64,000 bases of DNA from Craspedostauros australis. Lineage: Eukaryota; Bacillariophyta; Bacillariophyceae; Mastogloiales; Achnanthaceae. The stretch's first letter is position 1; each line of letters opens with the position of its first letter. A model generated the notes under the pieces. That model saw only the letters and a list, made by a program, of their open reading frames with translations, did no database searches and was not told the origin of the DNA. Location of the stretch: NCBI GenBank assembly GCA_026770025.1, contig JAMXDE010000059.1, forward strand, positions 248,001-312,000, given 5' to 3'. Position numbers and translations under genes: made by a program. This document shows, piece by piece, positions 53,618 through 64,000 of the stretch.

Positions 53618-55405
53618 ATTGCGTGAGCGAGGCTGCTTGTGTATGTGTAGAATTCGTATGAGGGGTCATGCAATTCCGGCGGATGATTGTACTATTTCGC
53701 CAGGATGTTTTTGCATTATGACCATGGGAGTTTGAGGGCTGTCAGTTGATACATCTTTTCCGTAATGTTTTAGTGCTACTGTGCATAGTATGACAAGGCA
53801 TTGCGACGGTCCCAGTGATTGGTCTACGAATAACCTTCCTCGAGTGTCCTTCGGACTCCACTTGCCTTCCGCCGAAGTGAACCACCGCTGCGATGATATG
53901 TGCGAGAACAGGATCCCATCGCAGACAACTCCGTCTCCTCCGTTCCATCCGTTGTGAGAGTATTGGTGAGTCATAGGAATAGAGTAGGCAGAATAGACTC
54001 CAACGCTCTACTCCCGCTTCGATAACCAAATATTTGGTTGGCCTCTTCTCGTGTGCGGAGTCTCCTGCACTGCGATGCGATCACGATTTCGTTTTCGATG
54101 CTCGCATCTCGCCCCCCACGAATGATTCTGACTGGCGTGCGCAGGATGTGAAGTGAAAATGCTCCCAAGCACACAGATGACAGTCTCTATTGATTAGCCT
54201 TAAGTGTTGTATTGATGATATACTCCTCGTTTTGAACCGGATTACGTATGATCGCGCGCCACGAATCCAACGAAAACGCACGCTCTGTTTTCCCACCCTT
54301 GTCTTGTTCCAGCCACAAGCACTCCGCCTCGGTTACATTGTATCTCTACCTACGTCACAGGATCTTCGATCAATACGAGCTACAGGACTCGCTTGACTCT
54401 ACAACTCGCTCTCGTCATGTTGTTTTCTCCATTGGAGGCCACCATAATAATATAAAATATTATTATTCTATGTTATATTCCTCCGTTCCGAAATGATTGC
54501 AACTTATCGTTTTTGTCATCGGTTCGACGCCGTGTCGTAGTGCCCAACTTTGGGAGCTGCGGGAGACCCTGTTCCCAGTCGCCTCCCACCCTGGTCTGAC
54601 GCATCCTTGTTGACCTTCGGTACCCATCGCAGTATCATCAATAGTTGATGTACCAATGTATGCAGATACCAATTAAACCATACCATAAAACAGAGAACAG
54701 CATCTCCACATTTAGACTGCTTGTCTGGCGCCATGCCTCCACGTTTCTGTCACTGAAACACTGTGCAAGAGTTGGTTCGTGTGCTTTCACTTGTCCGAAT
54801 GGTCGGAAGGTTAATTCTTAATGTGACGTCACGCTCTGCTCCTTAAGTCCAAACCGTCCTCCAGTTCCACAGACGAAATACAACATGGTACAACACGCGA
54901 AGAACGACGCAATGACAAAATCACGAAACATCGATTTTCTATTTGACATTTTATTTGTGTTCACAAGTACGCAATCGATATTTGTTTGAAAGGAAAGGTG
55001 AGAACTCCCCTCGTGTTGTGGACATCGGTATCTTCGTGACCTGTCGCAGACATCATTGCGTTCCCACCAAATAAGAGTTTTGACATAACGCCACTAACCA
55101 TCCAGCCAATCATGATGGTCGGTTCATGCAATGCCATATTTATGGTTGACTGATGACGCCATCGGGCTTCCGAAGGGTTTGTCCAACACGTCACGTTGGT
55201 CGTGTTGTGAATTTTCCTTTTCCGTTTTTACGTTTCGAAGCACAATTTTTGGTGTTGTCGTTGTGGTTGCACTTTGAAAACGCGATTTCCGACTGATTGC
55301 AACACTCATCCATTTCCCGAATCGTGCAATTCTCGTGTTGTATTTGTATTAAATGGTTTATTATTCCTGCAAAATGCCTGGTGTTGTCCAATTGTTGTTT
55401 GAATT
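53618..55405. other. Long intergenic region before the second transposon zone
   Basis: About 1.8 kb with only short scattered frames. An AT-rich near-palindrome (ATAATATAAAATATTATTAT) lies at about 54,448-54,467. No tRNA or conserved protein recognised. Confidence 0.4.
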
Positions 55406-55546
55406 TGTCAGTATCGTGAGTGTGCGGTGTGTATGATTTGGTGCTGATGATGGATTCAAGACTACGGAGCTGTGATGTTGTTTGTTGTGTCAGCTATTGC
55501 TGCTGTCAATGATGTCTGTCATTGTACATGTGTACAGATGCCAACA
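55406..55546 (-). repeat. 3' LTR of copia D (degenerate)
   Basis: About 141 bp. On the plus strand it runs from TGTCAGTATCGTGAG to ATGCCAACA and shares GTGTGTATGATTTGGT and several other blocks with 62,772-62,908. Confidence 0.6.
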
Positions 55547-58500
55547 CCCCACACGCTTGTGTTAGCTAGCGGAAACATTCCACTCTGTCGTACAGAGAAG
55601 ACTGGGATCACCGCACTCCACTGGCGGCATTCACTGGCGAACGTAGAATGATGGAATGCATCCCATGAGTAGGTCCGTATGTCAAAAGAACAGAATCACA
55701 GGCATCTGCTTGTTGCACAGATCCGAAGCATTGGGGTTGGATGACACATCGGCAATGAGGATGAGATCTCTGTCCACCCAATCGCAGACCGCAAATGTGT
55801 GTACATCGATATGCCTGGAGCTCCTCAGCGGTTGGTTGGCGTTTGCCATCATTCTGGCACCTTGGTTGTCCTTGTAGATAAGTATGGCATGCTGTTGGCA
55901 CATGCTGATCTTGTCCAGGATGGACCGAAACCAGAGCACCATCTTGCCATTGTTGCTGGTGACATTGAACTCGGCTTTAGAGGTAATGAGAGAAACAGTG
56001 GGTTGGACGCAGGTTTTCCACGCAACAGCAGGGCTGCCAAGAAGCAACACCATGCCTCTGGTGGATTTACAATGCCTTGTATTGGCACCCCAATTGGCGT
56101 CCACATATACGTAGAGGAAAGTTGCCTGGATGGTGGCCTGGTCTGTTGGGCTGTGGCGCTTGTTGTTGGCAGGCAAGAGGTGTTTCAGTGCTGGCACATC
56201 TGCAAGCTGCGGAACAGGAGACTGTCACCAGTAGGTGATCCCAAAGTCCCTGGTGGATGCAACATACCTGAAGAGGTATTTGACGGCTTTGTAGTGTACA
56301 CGTGCAGGGTTCATCAAGACTTGGCTCAGCTTCACCACAAGGAAGGAGATGTCAGGGCGACAGGAAACCATGGCCCAGATGAGCTTGCCAATGGCTCAGT
56401 GGTAGCTGAAGGACTTGGATTGCAGACCATGATGCTTGGCTTCCATGTTGGGTAAGACTGCCTGATCCAATTGCCACACACATCCATTGTCTGCGCGCAT
56501 GGGTAGGCGTTGTGTAGACTTCAATCAATGCCAATCGTGTTGCCAGAGCACCTTGTCGATGTATGTGGAGCAGTGCTCATTCACATGTCGTCAGGCCTGA
56601 GTGAGATCCAGTCCGTTGTAGTGTGCAAACAGACCGTACCAAGTGATGGGATGGTTCAGCCGAGCATCAAGCATGTCACAGAACTCCTCGTAAAAGGTCT
56701 CATCCTTGGTTGCCACCGCAAAGTTTTCCACCTGCCAGGGCATGTATGCATTGTGGGCGTGAAGGTTTCCAATGTGCAAACATGGTGCTTGAGTTGTTGT
56801 GTGAACCCCATGTCCTTGAGTAGCCAATTGGTATGTGGACTCTGCTGTAGCGGTGCTTCAGGATGCTCTGTAGATTCTTGAGAAAAGCACAACCATGTGT
56901 TGACCCAGAGCAACGTCATGATTGTGCTTCCACTAGCTGCAGCACTGATCATCGATTTGCATGTAGTGATGTTGTGCACTGGCAGGTGCTTTGGCGACTG
57001 CATTTGCGATGTCAGCTCTGTACATGAGCAGTCCTTGCACTTTAACGATGGCCACCAAGATGCGGAACTCCATGAGGTCAGGAGTAGCAGCATATGTGTG
57101 ACCAAAGATGTGCACATTGCCACCCCAGGTGGACCCATCACAAATGGCACAAGCTTTTTACAGTTGCTCTCTTGCGTCTATACGACGTAGAACCAAACCC
57201 AGTTGAAGACCGTTGCGCCTGGTAGTGCCTCGATGAGCTTGCGGAACATGCCTTGGTGATGGCATTGCTCCATTTTCTTGAGTTTGACTTATTGCTCCTC
57301 ATCTCAATCATTGCGCTGGAGCAGTTTGCGCCAGGTGAGCTTTGGAGCAGCCTCCACTTGACATGCAGTTGGTGAGATGTGATCGAGGATGGAGCCAATA
57401 TGCCCAACTTGGTCAAAGTACATTTGTGGAACACCGTGCTGTGTGAGGGAGTTTCGAACATTGTCGAATGCAGAGACTGCGTCGCTCGCATCCAGTACAG
57501 CCTGGGTGAGATCCGGCAGCGAGCAGATATCATGGTCGCCGATGGCCAGCAAGTAGGCGCTCTTGAGCCAGGATCTCCACCGCAGAATGCGCGCTGCAGT
57601 CGAGCTTGGCTTGCATTGTGTGGGATGCAGACACCCTCAGAGCTCATCAGGCACAAATTCCAACCCTGCAGTTGGAATGCTGTCAGAGAGGTGGATGTGC
57701 TCATGGAATACCCTTTGGTAGGGATCCACAGTCATGCGCATGATGTAGGCACTGTCAACACGGTCAACAGAGCATGCTGCTGCAGCTGCATGGAGCATGT
57801 CATTGTCATGTGTACTGTAGTTGGCGCACTTGATAGGAAGGCATACAACCATCCGTCTTGGCTTTCTCAGCACCTGAACCATGTATGCCATTGCCATTGT
57901 GAGACAGTTGAAACCCAAGGTTGAGCAGAAGTTGTGGTCCTGGTGGACGTTCATGGACAGAGAAGTGGGCCTCATCGAAGATCAGGTTGCCAGTGGTCTT
58001 GATATGCCCCGGATCCAAGTTGAAATATTCTTGGAGCGAGGGTGTGGCAGTATGACCAACAAAGATGCCGTTGTAGGTGTGGATGTCCAGCTTTGCAGCG
58101 GGATGGCCAGGCTTGCACACAACCACTCTGGAACCAAGACTTGCAGGTGGCTCAGGTTGGGCTTGATGCCATGCGGAAGCTGGTATGGAGTGGTGTTAAT
58201 GATGGAGTGCCAAAGCTTATTCTTGACATACACTGCATGTGCAAGGGCATGAACCTGGAACTTGGGATGCAGGCCTGAGGAGTACATCAGCGATCTGGCC
58301 ATCACACCAAAGGTGCGGTTGATTCCCTCGACCTTGCCATTCATCCAAGCGCATCTGGCCCCAGTAGGTTCCAGAGTGTATCCCGCAGACCGGACGACCT
58401 CCTGGAAGGCACTCGATCATGCAAGTTCGCCACCAGTGTCGACCCTCACTGCCTTGCAACCATCCTTGCAACCAAACTCACGAAGCAGGTTGGTAAACAT

Positions 58501-58680
58501 GTCCACAGGTGGGATATGGTCTTGGTAGGGGAACACCTAAGTGTACCGAGTGCACGCATCAATGACAAGAAAGTACAAGTGTACCCTTCAAGAGGCTGCA
58601 CCACCTGTTCGACTTGGCAGAGTTGCACAACGATTCCTGTCCGTACTGAGGATCGGACGACCACATGAAACCGTAGTCAG

Positions 58681-59363
58681 AGTTAGGATTCGGGCGTAGT
58701 CGGCGCGAATCGGTGGAGGATGCCTCTTGGATCTGCCAGCTTCGGGATAGCCGTGTGATGCAGTTCAAGAGAGGTGTGCTGATTGAAGAGTTAACTGTAA
58801 CGATGAGTAGAAGAGTGCTTTGTAGCTAATCCTTGTCTGTTTATTATGAGTTAGCTTGTGGTGTTAGTAGGGTGAAGAAACGATGTCACACAACTTGGCG
58901 AGACCCTGCACTGATGTACTTGGTTCAGTGCTACAGGGTAGGTAGTCATTACAGTGCCTTGCTCTCCATACATGTAGACACACTGCAGTGTAGGTCATGA
59001 CACTTGGTAGTGACGGTCATGAAGCAGTGGCTGTGGTTGGAGCTGACCCTCGGATTCCATTGCTTGAGTTGAAGCAGGTTGGATACACGCGTCAGGACTA
59101 CGGTAGTGGTGCAGTAGTCATCAGCATGGAGGGAATCGAGGTATGTTGTAGTAAAAGGATCTGAGGAGCATATAGTTCCCAAGGTGGGTTGTGAGTCAGG
59201 TCGGTCATGTTTGAGTCATGATGGATTCGTGAATGGAGGAGAGAAAGGAGGAGAACAGATTTGGTGGTCGATCAAGTCGGAAGATTTCGCGCCAAAACAT
59301 GAATTTCTCCCATCTGGTTGATACCATGTCCGGTAATAGTCTGTCCCTCATTGAATCTCAACT
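58681..59363 (-). repeat. Solo-LTR-like repeat, copy 1, with 5-bp target duplication
   Basis: 683 bp running AGTTAGGATTCGG...GAATCTCAACT on the plus strand and flanked by perfect direct repeats GTCAG at 58,676-58,680 and 59,364-59,368. The ends are short inverted repeats (AGTT..GATTC). It closely resembles copies at 61,201 and, inverted, 63,137. Confidence 0.85.
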
Positions 59364-61200
59364 GTCAGCATGGAATCTTGCGCCAGTGGAGGGAACAGGG
59401 CTGCCATCTTGAGGTCCTTGAGGATCTGTCTGACACTGGGCTTGGCTGCATGTAGCACAATGCCGCATTGGATGTGCACAGTGGTGAGGAGGCCTGGAAT
59501 ACCAGAACAGTGCATATGGAGCCACTTCATGTGTGACATACCAGCGAAGCCCAGGCACATATGCCAGAGCTCCGCGCTGAGTGCAGGCGGTGCACGCTGG
59601 ACAGCGAACACAGCCAGCTTGACATCACCATCGGTATTGAAGAAGTAGAGTCCATTGCGACGACGCATGGGCGCATCAATGGAACAGCTGTGGTCATGGA
59701 AGGAGAGAACAGCCCCTGATGGACCGTCATGGAGCACATAGCACACAAAGTCATTGTCCTGCTGGCAAACAATGGCCTGCAACGAGACAAAGTCTCAGCC
59801 AGATCAGGGCAGAGCATTGTGTTGGCCTAAATCACTCCACCACACGAGCTGGGAATGGCGAGAGTGCTTTCTCTCTAGCATAGCATACAGGTCGCACTGG
59901 CATTGGCTGCAGCCAGTGGGACAAAATTGGTGTACCACTGATAGTCTTGGAGGATAGACCAGTCAGGCACAGCACTGACATTTGCGCAAGGATAGGATTC
60001 CCCCACATTGTCTATAGGGTTCCATGCATGCACCGTACTTCCAGAAGATGGGGCAAGTGAACAGCGCAAGTGTGGGCAACTACAAAGGTGGCCAGCTTCG
60101 ACAGAGTGATCTCTGGAGGGACATACTGTGTGAGCGAGGGCATTTCATCACGTGGATGTCTTGCCCATGTCCTGCTAGTGCTTGGCGATAAAATATGCCG
60201 TTCGTCAAGGATTGCACCCAATCCTCACCAGCGGACCAAAATCGTGTTTGAGGGCATCCTGAATCGCATCAGACAAGATGAGATCAGAGAAGTCACTGTC
60301 ACCATGGTTCCTGAAGCGCTGTAGAGCATGAGCAGTTGCCTTTGATCTGTTGCAACCAAAGTGGGTGCAATAGCTTTTGTGAATCTTGTTGGCCTCATCA
60401 GGATGCTCTTGCACAAAGTGCATGAGATGGGTGGTGCGCCCAAAGGCTTTGCACGTACATGCCTTGTATCCCATGTAGCAGCATGCTTTGCAGAAGGCAT
60501 CCAGATTTGGCTTGTAGAAGGTATTGTGCCGCCTGCATGACCACCTGTTGTCCTGTTGGTCACCTCGTCCGCCACAACTACTGTGGGTTTGAGTGCAGTG
60601 GGCCTTGAGTGAAACAGCACTGCCAGGGGGATCTACAATTCTTGGGCAAGCTGCTCGACATGCAGATTGAAAGGCAGTGCATTGGGCGATGTCACAGTGC
60701 GCAGCATGGTGTGGTAATGCTCCAGCATGTACCCGTGCTCATGCAGATCCTCGAGAGAGATAGTACTCAGGTTGAGGTTGGAGACAGAGCGGTGGAAGAC
60801 CAGTCCCTTAATGTGCGGGAAGCCAAGCAGCTTCATAGCAAAACTCAACAGAGCCTTCAAAGGCCAGCTGAGAGTTCACATGCTGCTGCGCAGTGTTGAA
60901 AGCGTTGGTGAGCACTTTGTGGAGGAGCATGTACGCAGAGAGCTGGTGTTGTAGGACATCAAAAACTGCTAGCATACTTGAGCCGGATAGTGGGATGGTC
61001 AGGATTGATGATTCCCTTGCCCTGGAGCTTGTCTAACAGCTTGCCGCTCGTGGAGAAGACACAAGAGCCATGGACCTTCCTGGGAATCACTGCTGTGCTG
61101 GGGTACAACAAATCCAATGAGCAAAAGTGGACATCCACCAATACCACAGCAGCATGGAGCTGCGCGTACCACAAGAAGACTTGATCGAGTGTATCATCCG

Positions 61201-61885
61201 AGTTAGGATTCGGACGTAGGCGTCGCGAATCGGTGGAGAATGCCTCATGAATCTGCCGGCTTCGGGATAGCCGTGTGATGCAGTTCAAGAGAGGTGTACT
61301 GGTTGAAGAGTTATAACTTGTAACAATGAGTAGTAGAGTGCTTTGTGGCTAATCCTTGTCTGTTTTTATGAGTTAGCTTATTGGTGTTAGTAGGGTGAAG
61401 AAACGATGCCACACAACTTGGCGAGACCCCGCACTGATGCACTTGATTCAGTGCAACAGAGTAGACAATCAATACAGTACTTTGCTCTCCGCACATGTAG
61501 TTACACTGCAGTGTAGGTCATGACAATCAGTGATGACGGTCATGAAGCAGTGGCTGTGGCTGAAGCTGACCCTCGGATTCCATTGCTTGAGTTGAAGCAG
61601 GTTGGATATACATGTTGAGACCACGGTGGTAGTGTGGTGGTCATCAGCATGAAGGAATCAAGGTATGTTGTAGTAAGGAGGATCTGAAGAGCATATAGTT
61701 CCCAGGTGGGGTGTGAGTCAGGTCGGTCAGGTTTGAGTCATGATGGATTCGTGAATGGAGGAGAGAAAGGAGGAGAAAAGATTTGGTGGTCGATCAAGTC
61801 GGAAGATTTCGCGCCAAAACAAGAATTTCTCCCATCGGGTTGATACCGTGTTCGGTAATAGTCTGTCCCTCATTGAATCTCAACT
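61201..61885 (-). repeat. Solo-LTR-like repeat, copy 2, with 5-bp target duplication
   Basis: 685 bp with the same ends as copy 1, flanked by ATCCG at 61,196-61,200 and 61,886-61,890. Small substitutions and indels separate the copies, so they inserted independently. Confidence 0.85.
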
Positions 61886-62771
61886 ATCCGCAAGCTTGAT
61901 CTGCTGTCAATCCTGCACCTGCGATGCACCAAAACAGAGCAAATCGAGGGCATCACCAATGGTGTAGCAATTGTGCCGACAGAGGGCAGGGGTGGAGTTT
62001 GTCACTGTGTAGGAAACACCAGACCCAGCAATGTAGCTGAACTCAAATGGATCTTGGGAAGGAATGGTGTCCTCAACAGGGACAGAAAATACTGTCCTTG
62101 TGGAGAAAGCACAGGGGGCATGGCATCGGTGTGGTTGGCACAGCCACTGTTGGCAGCCTCATCAACAGGGGTGTCATCATTGACAGGAGCCTTGGAAACC
62201 TGGCATCACTGTCAGCGGTGGTGTCAACGGCATCAAACATGGGAACTAATGGTGGTGCAGTGCACATTGATGGAGTGATGTTGTAGACATGCAGGACAGT
62301 GATGGAGTGGCGCAGAAAATCGTGGAACTCGCAGGCCTGGAGGTTGGTGACCCAATCGTCATTGTCGATGTCGTCTCCACAAGTGCAAAACCACAATCAA
62401 ACTTTCCACATGCCATGGATGTGGACAAGACTGCCACCCCAATGCACCAATTGGGCATGGAAGAAGGCATCATCACCATTGAGCAAATTGTAGAATTCAT
62501 GGTTGGTGGTGGTCTTGTTATCGTCCCACATGAGGGGAAACCATGTCCAACTGAGCTGCTCAGAGATGAGGCAGGCATCAACAAGAGCATGGCACTCCAT
62601 GCTATCATTGTTGGCAGCCATGATGAAAGGAAGAAGGAAGCAAGAACAGAGAGTATGGGGCAAAGAGGTTGAGGGAAGATACTGTGAATGTAACAGAATG
62701 TGACATCCCGGAGCACTTAGGAAGAGAGGAAGAAAGGAAAGACTTGTGTGAAGCATGAAAAGGTCATCACC

Positions 62772-62908
62772 TGTCAATATTGTGTGAGTGTGGTGTGTAT
62801 GATTTGGTACTATTGGCGGATTTAGAGTATCGGAGATGTGATGATCTCTGTGGCAGCCGGTGTGCCTCCATCAGCGTCTGTCATCATACGGAAGTACGCC
62901 TGCCAACA
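62772..62908 (-). repeat. 5' LTR of copia D (degenerate)
   Basis: About 137 bp, TGTCAATATTGTG...CTGCCAACA on the plus strand; similar to 55,406-55,546. The gag-like start lies just below it, as expected for a minus-strand element. Confidence 0.6.
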
Positions 62909-63136
62909 AGCGAGTTTGCAAAAGTTGAACACAACAAATTCAGCTAAAAATACGCAAAATACGCTAACTTCGACCAATTCGCACTGTCAGAATCTGCATT
63001 TTGGCATACTTCTGACAGCTGCATCATCCAAAACATAAGAAAATGAACAATGATGAACGCTTTCGAACGCCTGATGTGACGTCACGATACAGAATTGTGG
63101 GAAGACATCCACGAACAGAAGAGAGGGGACGGAACG
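62909..63136. other. Spacer between copia D and the next LTR
   Basis: About 230 bp with no gene or repeat that I recognise. Confidence 0.4.
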
Positions 63137-63823
63137 AGTTGAGATTCAATGAGGGACAGACTACCACCGGACACGGTATCAACCAGATGGGAAAAATTCT
63201 CGTTTTGGCGCGAAATCCTCCGACTTGATCGACCACAAAATCTTTTTCTCCTCCTTTCTCTCCTCCATTCACGAATCCATCATGACTCAAACATGACCGA
63301 TCTGACTCACACCTCGCCTTGGGAACTATATGCTCCTCAGATCCTATTACTACAACATACCCCGATTCCCTTCACTCTGACGGCTACTGCATTATTGCCG
63401 TAGTCTTAACATGTGAATCCAACTTGCTTCAACCTGAGCAATGGAATCCGAGGGTCAGCTCCAGCCACAACCATTGCTTCATGACTGTCACCAACATGGT
63501 CATGGCCTACACTACAGTGTATCTACATGTGCGAAGAGCAAGGCACTGCTATGATCATCTACCCTGAGCACTGAACCAAGTATATCAGTGCAGGGTCTCG
63601 CCAAGTTGTGTGGCATCGTTTCTTCACCCTACTAACACCACTAGCTAACTCATAATAAACACAGACAAGGATTAGCTACAAAGCACTCTACTTCTCATCG
63701 TTACAAGTTATAACTCTTCAATCAGTACACCTCTCTTGAACTGCATCACACGGCTATCCCGAAGCTGGCAGATCCAAGAGACATCCTCCGCCGATTCGCG
63801 CCAACTACGCCCGAATCCTAACT
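63137..63823 (+). repeat. Repeat copy 3, probable 5' LTR of an element leaving the window
   Basis: 687 bp in the opposite orientation to copies 1 and 2 (AGTTGAGATTC...GAATCCTAACT). The left flank is GGAACG and the right flank GGTAG, so there is no target duplication. The sequence right after it, TGGTAGCTGCGAGTGG, starts with TGG as primer-binding sites do. This is what a 5' LTR of a full element would look like. An AATAAAC near 63,655 may be its polyadenylation signal. Confidence 0.7.
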
Positions 63824-64000
63824 GGTAGCTGCGAGTGGTTGCCAAATACTCTCAAGTCAAATCAACTCCACCGAGCATCTTCCTCTGCCAACCGATCGCA
63901 AGAGTCTCTCTGAGACCAAGCCAAAAGGCACAGCTCGCAGACCGAGCTTCCAACAAAGGACGAAGTCCTCATCGCATGCATCTGATTTGAAATCAGACTA
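63824..64000 (+). mobile_element. Start of the internal region of the element with LTR copy 3
   Basis: The 177 bp up to the window edge show no ATG-initiated long frame yet; they would be the untranslated leader after the primer-binding site. The identity of the element is inferred from the LTR only. Confidence 0.4.

Larger units (their letters stand above)
55682..62777 (-). pseudogene. Copia D gag-pol remnant
   Basis: The polyprotein is broken into more than ten frame pieces. The best-preserved part is RNase H (55,682-56,197: YVDANWGANTRHCKSTRG, SSRHIDVHTFAVCDWV). The RT catalytic region reads QVENFAVATKDETFYEEF where YVDDF... is expected, so the YVDD motif is lost. The IN end keeps the GHPA.K...GIFVGHT pattern. 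Two 685-bp repeats (58,681 and 61,201) split the integrase and gag regions. It cannot make a functional protein. Confidence 0.75.
55406..62908 (-). mobile_element. Copia D: ancient, degenerate Ty1/copia element
   Basis: Minus-strand copia-like sequence in many broken frames. From high to low coordinates these are: a gag-like start (MAANNDSMECHALVD), a Cys-rich knuckle-like region, a gag-pre-integrase block (ELWHMCLGFAGMSHMKWLH at about 59.5 kb), integrase remnants (58.1-58.7 kb), the integrase end (GHPAAKLDIHTYNGIFVGHT at 57.8-58.1 kb), RT remnants (56.6-57.5 kb) and RNase H (55.7-56.2 kb). Short similar sequences with TG...CA ends on the minus strand at both borders (about 140 bp) look like LTRs. 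Without two later insertions the element is about 6.1 kb. Its divergence shows that it is old. Confidence 0.75.

Noticed and set aside
54465..54500. Stowaway-like end (CCTCCGTTCCGAAATG)
   Set aside because: Only one such motif is visible, with no matching inverted end or TA duplication nearby.
54515..54600. Possible tRNA T-arm (GGTTCGACGCC)
   Set aside because: No acceptor stem, D-arm or anticodon arm can be folded around it.

Overview
The window looks like nuclear DNA from a photosynthetic stramenopile, most likely a diatom or close relative. The sequence evidence is: protein genes with few, short GT-AG introns (128-269 nt in the genes whose splice sites I could join); a 5'-nucleotidase whose N-terminus looks like a signal peptide ending in a diatom-type A|F plastid-targeting junction; a DWARF1/DHCR24 sterol reductase; a SulP-STAS-cyclic-nucleotide fusion transporter; and Ty1/copia, piggyBac and DDE_Tnp_4 transposons like those common in algal stramenopiles. 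The species is not identified.

Region 1 (1-26,120) is a transposon nest. An old copia element (copia A, minus strand) is cut in two just after its YVDD reverse-transcriptase motif. The insertion is a 17-kb element (element B, 2,198-19,274) with 39-bp terminal inverted repeats. Element B carries a two-exon DDE_Tnp_4 transposase, a second gene for an acidic, low-complexity, coiled-coil protein, and two satellite arrays (periods about 221-247 bp and 80 bp). It is itself interrupted by an intact copia element (copia C, 2,621-10,066) with 755-bp LTRs that look identical and a 1,922-codon Gag-Pol ORF. Right of this lie a 2.2-kb imperfect palindrome (19,764-21,966), whose arms hold inverted LTR-like sequences, and a piggyBac element with an intact transposase (22,175-26,120).

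Region 2 (26,121-55,405) is a block of host genes. In order: a small membrane/coiled-coil gene (27,162), a coiled-coil gene (28,724), a cN-II-type 5'-nucleotidase (30,727-33,011), a serine-rich protein (33,223-36,327, minus), a DHCR24/DWARF1 sterol reductase (36,748-38,837, minus), a succinate/fumarate-type mitochondrial carrier (39,823-41,530), a 906-residue membrane protein (42,030-44,951), a low-complexity ORF (46,080-46,853), a SulP-STAS-cNMP transporter (47,224-50,757, minus), and two further small coiled-coil genes (51,625-52,455 and 53,108-53,617, minus). The genes at 28.7 and 51.6 kb appear to be paralogs. These genes form no operon. Their products point to ordinary metabolism: nucleotide, sterol, dicarboxylate and anion handling.

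Region 3 (55,406-64,000) is a second transposon zone. An ancient, heavily mutated copia element with roughly 140-bp LTRs (copia D, minus) is interrupted by two copies of a roughly 685-bp repeat that behaves as a solo LTR, each with a perfect 5-bp target duplication. A third copy at 63,137-63,823, in the opposite orientation, is probably the 5' LTR of an element that runs off the right edge.

The most unusual items are: the large TIR element B; the palindrome that carries an uninterrupted relative of the sequence where copia C inserted; the matching intron positions in repeats 1 and 3 of the carrier; and the solo LTRs with non-TG/CA termini. All comparisons were made by eye, so similarity levels are approximate.
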